From a virus: a stretch of DNA of 55,651 nt. The notes under the pieces are model-generated. The model had not been told where the DNA came from. It made no database searches and saw only the letters and a list, made by a program, of their open reading frames with translations. Every line of letters starts with the position of its first letter. The first letter of the stretch is position 1. Positions 23,701 through 35,700 of the stretch are shown here, piece after piece. The translations under genes were made by a program, and so were the position numbers. The stretch covers positions 1 through 55,651 of the IMG/VR virus record IMGVR_UViG_3300027749_000134; one strand, written 5' to 3'.

Positions 23701-26700
23701 CAGTAGGTGTTCCATAGGTAAATTGTAAAGGTTTTCTAAATTGCCCACTGGTGTTTGGTCCACCACTAGCACTAGTACCACTGGCAAATATAAATGACAA
23801 GGCACCTGTTCCGGCAATATTAAATCCACCGCCTTGTCCAAGAGGCGCAAGTGATGAATATACTAGTGTATTAGGATTAGCGATTGTATTAGGTGTTGTG
23901 CTTGAATCTGTTATATATGTGCCAGAAGATGCTACTTTGAGCAATAGTGAAGTATAGCTTGCAGTTGATATGGCTCTTATACCTGATAGTACACCAAACG
24001 GATTTAAAACACTATATGTAGCTGGAGAACTACTATTTGTAATACCAGTTATTACACCACTGCTATCTGTTAATATTGATCCACTATCACTGGCCAACAA
24101 TAATAATTTTGTATTATTAACAGTAGTTAATGGTGAAGTAGGTACACTGCCTGTGAAAGGACCTGTATAATATCCAGTGCCGACTATTAATCTAATATTG
24201 GTAAGATAACCTGTAAAATATGCCAGCCATCCACCAATATAACGTATCTGTGTAAAATTAACAGTGTTAGAAACGCTGCCGTTGAACGCTCCATTTAAGT
24301 ATATAGTCAAAGTTCCAGATATTCTCACCACTGCTACATGAGTCCATGCATTAAGAGTAAGGGCATTAGTACTACCTAAATAATCAGTAGTACTATAGTT
24401 TGTTACATGTATTCTATTGCCATCACTTTGTGTTTCAATACTCAAACCGCCACCTACTCCACTGGTTATGAACTTGGTAAAGTTTGCCATATTTGCAGTA
24501 GGGTAAATCCAAAACTCAATGGTGAAATCACTGGTACCAACTGCTAATCGACTGTCTACAGGCAAGATTATGGAGTTGGCGCCGCCTGCAAATGATAAAC
24601 TACCACTTGTGTTTGTCAGAGCGCCAGATTGAGTGGTATTTAATGCACTTGTAGGTATGGTAAAGTTGCCAACATAAACTGCTACTCCCTTTACAATACG
24701 TAGATTTGTTACATATCCATTTTGATAATAGGTATTGTATGCACCCATGGTAAGTGCATACGAAACAGAAGACTGCGGAGTTCCGATAATTGCTGTTGTA
24801 GTTTGTGCAACACCATTTACAAACAATGTAATACCACCCGAAGTCTTGGTCATAGCAATATGAGACCAATAGTTAAGAGGTACCGTATTTGTAGAAACTA
24901 CACTTTGTCCTCCGGCAGTTCCTTCATAGTAATAAAAACGAATTTGTCCTGTGGCGCTACCAATACCAAATGACCAATAATTTGTAGCAGCATTGAAGGC
25001 CATATTACCAACAGTGGTTGGTGGGGAATTAGTGGTAGCAGAATACCAACCAGTATACGTAGTTGGATATATCCAACATTCAATGGTATAATCAACTCCA
25101 GATGTATACCAATCAAACAATGCAGTTGAATAAGCTGTTGTTAGATACTGATTCGTACCATTAAAATACAAACTACCACCACTAATTCCAGTACTTGCTG
25201 GCAATCCAGGATATCCCCCAAGTGTATGCCATACTCCATTTTTACCAATCCACTGTTTATTTGTAGTTGGATTATATGCTACATTTATTACATCACCTAT
25301 TACATATGCACCTAACGCACCGGGTTGTAGATTATCATTAATATAGATATTGCCATCGTAGAGATAAATTCCAGAATAATTAGCACTACCAGAAACACTG
25401 GCTCTGGCCAAGCCAATTACAATTCCTTTATTTCCTGTTGTTGCAGTTATAGCTATTTCTAAATAGTAATTCTTATCTTCCAACAATGCTGTGGTTCTTG
25501 CACCACCAGAGGAAGATTGTATACCTATTGTAAAGGCACCAAACTGCCAAGTACCTGTGCCACCAGCTGACATCAATGAATAATCAGTTCCACTATCTTC
25601 CCAGCCCCAGTTTGGTGTTGAACTGCTTGTGTGTGAATAAGTAGAACTAGCTACTGGTACATAGTTAGGGCTAAGAGGAGTTGCTGTTCCAAACAGCACA
25701 CTAGCAGTAGTCGAATACCCAGACAAGTATACCCAAGCTTCAACTGTAAAATTAGTACCAGTTGAGAAACTAAAGGACGATGTTGATATCTGCAAATATT
25801 GACTGCTTGTGGTAATATTAAAAGCAGCACTATAGGTAGGATAGAATAATGTTGGATTAATAGTGGTACTAACAGTGGCTGTATTAACATTTATTGGCAG
25901 AGCTCTAGTGCTATAATCTGCGATAAGATTATATTGTGCTGTTAATAAAGATACATTGCTGGCGGTGGTGATAGCAAGAATATTTGTTCCACTATTTTGT
26001 GTGGTCTGCAACATCTGTGACGGTGCTGTAAAGTTGCCTGTGTATATTGCTTGTCCTCGAACAATACGAAGATTACTCAAATACCCTTTATAATTAGTAT
26101 TTCCATAAAATCCACTTGCTCCTATATTCAATGTTTCTGCAACACCACCGTCTATAGTTGATATATTATTCGTTGTACTTGATAATGTTCCGTCAACATA
26201 TAGATTAAATGTTGAGCTACTTCTAACAATAGCCATATGATGCCAAGAACCATCATTCAAATTAGTAGCAGTTGAAATTAAGTCTGTTCCTGTGTTATTT
26301 TTGCTATTAAAACTTAAACTACCTGTTAAATTTTGTTCATTGGATCCATTAAATGTAATCATCCATGAATTAGTTGATGCGGTATATGTAGTACCAGTTC
26401 CGTTGCCCATGATTTTTGAATTAGAAGTTGAAGTTGAATTCATCCAAAATTCAATGGTGAAATTATTACTACCCAAGGCTTGAACAGAACTAGTTGATAA
26501 CGATATTGGAGAATTATTAAAATTTATACTACCGCTAGCAGGCAAAGCAACCTGACGATATTTAGTCAATGGTGCTGTGGGTACTGTAAAGTTACTGGTA
26601 TAAAGTGCTACGCCGTTCATTGCACGAACATTAGATATATATCCTGCAAACTTATATCCAGTTTTTTGTCCACCTATGTAAGTATTGCCTATTGATAAAT

Positions 26701-29700
26701 CATAAGTTGATGAATTTACCTGTGTAAGACCAGCTTGGATACCATTGACAAACATTCGCATATTTGTACCACTTCTAGATACAGCAAGATGTTGCCATAC
26801 ATTATTAAGTCTTCCGGCACCCACGGCATAATCCCAACCGCTGCCGCTACCACCCCAACCCCAAGAGTTAGCAGTTGAACTATAACCCATGAAGAATCCA
26901 ACACCATTAATACCGCCACTGTATGGACTATTAGTGCTATATAAAACAGTAGTAGTATTAGTTATTGTAAAACTTGATGTACTTGTATCAGTTATATATG
27001 TTGCAGAGCTTGCTACATTTAATAATAATATTGTAGTGTTGCTGGCTACATTGGTAGAACTATTGGTACTTTGAGTTAATCCTAATGGAGTAGTGGGTAC
27101 TATAAAGTTGCTGGTGTATACTGCTTGACCGTTGACTACTCTAAAATTAGTTATATAACCATTATAGTAACCTGTATAAGATCCAGCTGTACCAGATTGA
27201 TTTTGACCACCTATATTATACCAAACACTGGTATCATTGACAACTGCGATGGCTCCAACATGTGACGACAAATCAACAGTTAGTGTTTCTCCTACTCCAT
27301 TAATATAGATTGTAATAGCTGTAGTACCAACACAGACAAATGCTATATGAGTCCATATACCTTTAGGCACAGATGCAGTGGTATAAACAACACTTGCGGC
27401 ACTGACACTAGTTGTGTAGGTAAAAGAGAATTTATCATAATTATTAATCCCTAATGCAAATCTACCGTTTACAGCCGATGCTACCCAATTTCCAAATATG
27501 TTATATTTGTCATAGGTATATCCTACATCTCCAGCACCTGATGCAATGTAATAGGTCCAAAATTCAATGGTCTTAGATCCAGTTCCTAGATTTCCAAAAG
27601 CATTGAAAAAACTAACTGAATTAGCAATTTTTAAATACTGACTTGTACCATTAAAACTCAAACTACCACCAATACCACTTGCTGATATAATTAAATTATC
27701 TGTAGACTGAGCAACAGTTGGATATACCCATGCTTCTACCGTAAAATCACTTTGACCAAAATTCAATGATGAAGTAGGAAGGGCTGTCAAGTATTGTGAA
27801 CTACCATCAAATTTTACACTGGCATTAAATATTGGACCCAGTGTTGTGCCGGCAACTATGTTAAAATTTGATATAAGAGTTCCAGCGGTATAACTTCTAT
27901 CAACAATGATATTTGATAGACCGTCAAATTGTCCAATAATTAATACGGTACCAGTGGTAATTGCATTGGTGTTAAATCCACCAAATGGATTACTAGATTG
28001 TGTGATAGTTAACGATTCATTGGGTACTGTGAAATTACCTGAATACACGGCTGTACCATTGACTATACGGAAATTAGCTATGTAGCCATTCATTAGATAA
28101 GTGGTGCTGTAATATCCACCTATGGCTAAATTTGTTGTATAGTTATAGTTAGTAGTATCATTGGTTGCAACAACATATCCAACTCCATTAACATATAGAG
28201 TCAATACCGTTGAACTACGAACCAATGCTACATGGTTCCAATTATTAGTAGACATTGGGCTAACTGCCAAATCTAAATATGTACCTGCAGTACCGTAGTA
28301 TATGCGCCAGCCGCTAGTAATAGATGCCAATGCAAGACCACTAATAGTTGCAGGTAATGTAGTTGCGGCTAAATGCCAAACACCATTATTAGTACCGCCT
28401 GCAATATAATTAACCCAACATTCAATGGTAAAATCACCAGTACCAAATTTAAATGCAGTGGAGTTAACCACAGCCAAATATTGATTAGTACCATTAAATG
28501 ACAAGGCATTGAATGAGCCTGCATTACGTTTTGCAAATAATACATTATTATTGGCGTAATTTCCATTGGGATTTACCCAGGCTTCTACAGTCCACTCTGT
28601 ACTGGTTGAAAAATTAAATCCGTCAAAATTAGCTGCACCAACAAAAGAGCTACCATCAAAATATGTACTATAATTTGTATTGAATGGTGAGAATGCTTGG
28701 AATGATGTAGCTGTGGTTGAGTTTGTAATTGCAAATGAATTAATTGATCTATCAATAAATGTAGTTTCGGTGCTTAATAATGTTAGTAGCACAGTATTAG
28801 TAATTGTAGATATATCACTCATAGGTGGAGTAAAACTTGTGATATATTTTGCTGTACCTTTTACTAGATGTAAATTACTGATATATCCATTAAATGTAGT
28901 TGCAGCATTACCATTAATATCTGAACCTATAGCAACTTTTATTGTATTATTAATAGTATTACCAGAACCACTAATTGTATAATTAATAAACGATGGTAAA
29001 GATGCATTATAATATGTTGCACCAGTATTACTCATAGTTGAGAGACCAGTTGTATCAACTATTTTATTGGCATCACTATTAACTAATAATAATAATTTAG
29101 TACCACTAACATTTGATGTTGCATCTAATATATTTGAAGAAGTTAATGGATTAAATGAACTTGTATATAAAGCAGTACCTGCAACAAATCTTACTCCAGT
29201 TATATAACCAACAAATGGATAAGATGCTGTATCTGTATATCTTCTACCCAAGGCAATTATTGTGGTACTAAGACTTATATTATTTGAATTACTTGCACTA
29301 CCTTGCAATATACCATTTCTAAAAAGTCTTACAGTACCAGATTGATTTGACAATGCCACATGAGTCCATGTATCAGTTACGAAAGTACTCAACCAAGGCA
29401 CAAGGGTGTTGGGACCACTTCCATTAGCAGGAATTAAGCCTCCACCTGCATCACGGGTTATCGCAAATCCTGAGGCCGCGCTGCTAACGCTGGCTAAAAA
29501 TGATGCATAATTAGCATCAGATCCTGTACTATTTAAATATACCCAACATTCTACAGTGAAATCACCAAGACCAACAGCAAACTCACCATTAGTAGCCGAT
29601 ACATTATTACCAGAAGTGATACTCAATGCACCTGCCGCTGACACTATTACTGGAGTTAATGTTGCGCCGGCAGGAGTACCAGATCCGTTTATCTGTCCAT

Positions 29701-32700
29701 TGATATAGAATGTAGTTAGCGCATTATATCTCACACATGCCACATGTGACCATTGATTCAATGGAACCGCGGCAGTTGAAAACAATCCTGTGCCTGCTCC
29801 AATTTGAAAATATAATAATCCACTGGGATAAATCATCCATACCCAATCAGTGGTAACAAGATAACTAATTGGTCCTACAATCACAGATCCATATACTGTA
29901 TTACGTGTTGTTGGATATATCCATGCTTCCATGGTAAAGTCACCGGTGCCAAAGGCAAACGAATTAGAAGAAGGTAAGGTCAAATAATTATATTGACTAT
30001 TGAAGTATGCACTACCACTACCACCAAATGGGGTGTATGGAGCAACCACAGTAGCAGTGGTAACATTTGCTGTCAATAATCTTACAAAATTAGAATTAGT
30101 TGAATTATCAATTAAATTATTTTGTAGAGTTATTAACTGTGTATTTGAACTTGTAGTTAATGCTGTTGTTGGAACAGTGGTAGTTGCATTATTGTAAATT
30201 GACCGACCAACTAATATACGAACACTGGAAATATAACCATAGAATGTTTGATTGCTAGCAGTGACAGGACTATTTAAAAATAATGTTTGTATTATAAATG
30301 CTGTGGTATTTGGGTATGCTATGCCCACCATATATCCATTGATATACATGGCAATGGTAGAACCATTTCTAACCAATGAAATATGATTCCAAGTATTTAA
30401 AAATACAGATCTAGTTGAAGTTATTAAATCAGTACCACCTGTGGCTTGGAATCTAAGTGTTCCATTAGCCGCAAGATATAAAACAGGTACATTAGCAGTG
30501 GCACCACCGTTGGTTCGCCAATCAAGTATAATGCCACCCGATGAGTTATATAATGTTGGGTAGATCCAGCATTCAACGGTAAAGTCTCCGCTGCCCAATG
30601 CTGATGTAGCTGCTGTTCCAAAATTTAAGTTTTGACTACCAGCAGTAGAAGTACTAAAATATACACTGCCACCAACCATGGATTTATTGTATTCACCGGG
30701 TATTTTATAAGGTGTGAATTTAGTTATAGTTGGAGAACTGTTTAAAGTTCCAGTGGTAATATATTGATTATAAACACTGTCGTCTACATGATTATTGTTT
30801 GCTGCAATTAATAAACTTGTATTATCAATTCTTGCCAATGGTGAGCTAGATGGTGTAAAATTACCAGTATAAAGTGCTGTGCCATTTACCATTCTAAAGT
30901 TAGATAGATAGCCAGGATACATGCTGGTTATAGCAGAACCAGCTGTGCCTATAAGCATACTTGCTGTGCTATTGTAGGGAGTAATAATTTGTGAAGGAGG
31001 AATTGCAGTTAAGAATCTTGTACTAGTATTAAATGTAATAGCGTTGGTATTTGTTCCACTCCAGGGATTTGTTGGTTGCTGTGTGGTTAACACTCCGGTG
31101 GGTGGTACAAAGTTTGTTCCAGTATAAACTGCCACACCGCTGACTATTCTAAAGTTGCTGATATAACCTGTTAGATAAGTTGATGTGGCTGTACTAAATC
31201 CCATGTAACCAAGACGTAGAGTATTCTGTTCTGTATAACTGGTAATTATTGTTGATGAAGTTCTAACACCATTTACATACATTGACGCAGTAGTACCTAG
31301 TCTTGAGAATGCCACGTGATTCCAAGTGTTCAGTGTAAATAATTGTGTTGGTAAAGATGAAACACCTAGTAATAATGATATATAACTTGCAGTTAATACA
31401 GCCTGTGTATTAACACCTCCAAATTGGGTTGAAATTGATAGACTAATTGGAGGAGTAAAGGTACCGGTATATACTGCTAAACCTTTAACTATGCGTATAT
31501 TGTTAATATAACCTGGGAAGAACCAAGTTGGGCTTGATGCATCATTGTTAGCACCAATAAACAATGGATCGGTACTGGCTATAATAGTTGAAGCAGCTAC
31601 TGTTGCAACTTGAATTCCGTTAAGATATAGATAAAAATTAGCACCATTTCTTGTCCATGCTACATGATTCCAGGTGTTTAAACTAATAGTTCCACCACTC
31701 AACCCAGAAGCATTCAATGTTACAGCAACAGCGCCGCCAGTAGTAGTATAAAGAATCCAGGCTCTACCTGGAGCAGCATGATATAAAGCAAGTAAGGTTA
31801 AAGATGTAGCACCGAATGATGTTTGATAAAACCAACATTCAACAGTAAGGTCTCCTGAACCAAATGCAAATGCTGCATTATTTGCCACAGATACATAATT
31901 ACTGGTACCATTGAAACTCAAACTACCAGAAGAACCATAATAATTGCTAGGATTTAATGTTGTACCATTATTTGTTGGTGTAAACCCAATGCCGCCTTGA
32001 TCAGTAAGAAGTTGTGCAAGGCTAGGTGATGGAGATGAAGTAAAAGAAGTTGAAACAAACGTTGTCACCGCACCAGAAGATCTATATCCTAGTGTCATGT
32101 AATAGTTGTTTATACTCCATTCCCACCCAGTAGTGCCAACACCGTCGTATGTTCCAGCTATCAACATACTAGAATAAGTTAAGGTATTTAAATTAACCCA
32201 AGCCTCAACGGTGTGATCACCATAGGTCAACCAACCAGTAGATGATGTTGCGCTTAATGAACTATTACCATTAAAATATAAACTACGTAAAATAGTAGTA
32301 AATGGATTTAATGTACTTAGACTAACTGTGCCTGAACCTATGGTTATCGCAGAAGTGTTGGTACTATAATCCACTATGTTAGTAGTGTACGGTAATAATG
32401 TTAATAACGATGTGTAAGTACCAGTGGATATTGCCTGTACATTACTACCTCCGTAGGGATTGGCAGTTTGTGTAATGGTTAATGGTTGACTGGGTCTAGT
32501 GAAGGCGCCGGTATATACTGCTAAACCTTTAACGATACGTAAGCTAGAAATATAACCGTTAAAAAAACTTGTCAATGCTGCGCCGCCGGAATAAGATGCA
32601 GCTATTTGTTGGGCACTAGCAACATATGTATTAGCATCTGTGTAGGTACTACCTGTTTGTGTTCCATTCAAATACAACTTAGTTGATCCACTTAAACGAA

Positions 32701-35700
32701 CCAATGCCACATGATACCAAGTGTTTATAGACAACGCTGAACCGGTAATTCTTATTACACTATTTGTATAGTAAGCAATAGTTCCTGTAGTTTGAGTTAT
32801 ATACAATGTAGGATAAAGTCCCTCTGTGCTTGCTAGTCTACCGTCAATTAGCAACATATTAGCAGCACCATTAATTGCTGTAACATATATCCACATTTCA
32901 ATAGTAAAATCAGTACCACTTGCATAACCAAATGCTGCATTGGATGGTACAGTTAATGATTGACTTGTACCATTAAAGTACATACTACCACCCCATACTG
33001 TAGGGTCGCTAGTAGTTGGAAAGGGGGAGAATGGCTGTATGCTTGGGGTACCGTTAACTGTTAGTGCAAAGGCATTAGTACTATTATCAACAAATATATT
33101 ACTTTGGCAAGTTAGTAAACTTGTATTAGTGATTGCAGTTAATGGAGCAGTTGGGGGTGTAAAAGTACTAGTGTAAAGAGCCAATCCGCTTACATATCTT
33201 AAATTACTAATATTTCCAATAAATGGTTGTGAATTAACACCAGTATAATCCATAAATCGACCAATATGAACTGCACTAGGATTGCTACTATTAAATTGAG
33301 ATTGTGTGCCTGATCCTACCTGTACACCATTTACATAAAAAGTTATTGCAGAACTGTTACTAACCACTGCCACGTGCTGCCACGTATCAAAATTAATTAC
33401 TCCTGCAGAACTAGTTACAGAATAATCACCGGAACTAGGACTATAATAAAATGACACATCTCTAGCCGTACTGGTTGCTGCGTTAATATATATAGCCCAA
33501 TCTCTATTTGTAGTTGTTCCTTTGCTTATAATTGTAGCATACGCTATATTAGTACTACTAGGATTTATCCAGCATTCTATAGTGAATGTTCTAACCGTGC
33601 TTGGATTCATTGCAGTTCCAGAAACCGTTAAATCAAGATTATTGCCGCCGGAAGTATAATTACTCCACCCACTTGAACTAATAGGCGGAGCAAGATTAGT
33701 TGCAAAAGTATTACCCACGCTGGTTATATAATTAGGAATAACACTATAATCTACAGCAATACCACCTTCACTGACAATAGGAGAAGATCGGCCTATCAGC
33801 AAACTTGTACCAGCGGTAATAGCTGGTGTATTATTACCATTTTGATTGGCCAATTGTGTGGTAGTTAACTGTGATGATGGTACAGTAAAGTTACTGGTAT
33901 AGATTGCTGTACCTTTAATAATACGTAAATTGGAGATATATCCTGTCCATGGTTCAGCAGGCCACGTGGCATAAACTCCGCTGATTCCAATAATTAATGG
34001 ATTATTACTGGATAAATTAGTGCTTCCTAGCGGAAATGCCTGTGTTGAAGTTGTAACGTCATTCCCATTTAACCATATTTTTCCAGTGGTGCCTGATCTT
34101 GTTGCCGCTATGTGATACCAAGTATTACCAACAATGGTACTTGGTCCACCCCATCCATTTACTGCCCAAGTATCCCACGATGCAAGTCTCCAATAGTTAC
34201 CAATATATTGTAATTCCCATGAAGCATTATTAAAAGGAATTATATTACCTACAATTGCGTGTTGAGCCCCATCAAAAGGAACCGTGCTTGGCCAATACAC
34301 CCAAGCTTCTACGGTAAAATCACCAGTTCCAAACGTCCAAGCACTATTAGCAGGTATTGAAAGGAATGATGTTGATGTACCCCTGAAGTACATACTATTA
34401 AATGTACTAGTTGATGAGATAGGTGGATATAAGTTTGCCGCAGCAACTCCTGTATTTGTTACTACAAAATTATTAGAACTATAATCATCAAAGAAATATC
34501 TACTAGGATTAACAAATCTACCCGTTAATAACTGTGTAGTGTTGGTGAAATTAGCCGACGCCGCAGTAAGTGCGGCATTTTGTATATTAGACAAAGGACT
34601 AGTTGGTACTACAAATAGTGAACCAGAATACAATGCTAGACCTTTGACTATACGTACATTACTGATATAACCGTTGAAGAAATAACCATTCCCAGAAGTC
34701 CATCTACCAATTGATCCTACTAAGGTGTTACTGCCTATTGCCGACGCTGCCGCAGTAGGAGTATTGCCAATTCCATTAATATAAATTGTAATATTTCCTG
34801 CAAGACGTACTACTGCAAGGTGGGCCCAAGCATTTAAAGGTATTGTAGCAGTTGTTGTTATGGTCGACACCAATGAAACACTCGTGGCCCATTGGAAATA
34901 AACAACACCTGAATTGTTTATCCAAAATTGGCACGATCCAATTGTATATGCACCTACAAGACCATTCCAAAAATCTATTATCATGCCGCCCGGGCCGCTT
35001 CCATAGGTTATTGGATATACCCAACTTTCCCAAGTAAAATCACCAGTACCAAAGTTAAATCCAGCGTTGGCCGGTAAATTTAAATAACTTGATCCATTAA
35101 AATATAAACTATGATATTGACTTTGATCATAAGGATCCAGTGAGGAGTATGTTAGATTACTCGGTACAGCAACAGCAGAATTAATACTAGAATCGGAATA
35201 AGCACTTCCATAGGTAAATGCTTGCTCTTGACCATTAACATATACACTGAATTTTAGCCCCGAACGAACAAAGGCAAGATGAGACCATGTACCTGTTGAT
35301 ATAGCTATTGCAGAAGTAATTGCGACACTATTAGTTGCTGTGGTATTGGCCAATGTCAATGTTGGTTTATTTGTCGAAGATAAAGATATACCAAATGGTG
35401 CAACATTGTTGGTATTGAATTGTCCAGCAATATAAGCAGTCCCTGTGTTGGCTGTAAGATATGCCCAGGTTTCTATGGTCCAATCATTACTACCCACTGT
35501 AAAAGCAGGTATATCTGGTACAACCAAATAATCAGTGAGCCCGTTGAAGTATGTACTCCAGTTATTACCAAATGGGCTGAATGTTCCTTGCCCTGGAAAA
35601 TTTGAAGAAACAGCACCTAAATTGTATGCACCATAATCAACAAAATTAGATGGTGCTAGACCATAGGTGGAATATTTAAGAGTTAATAAACTTGTACCAG

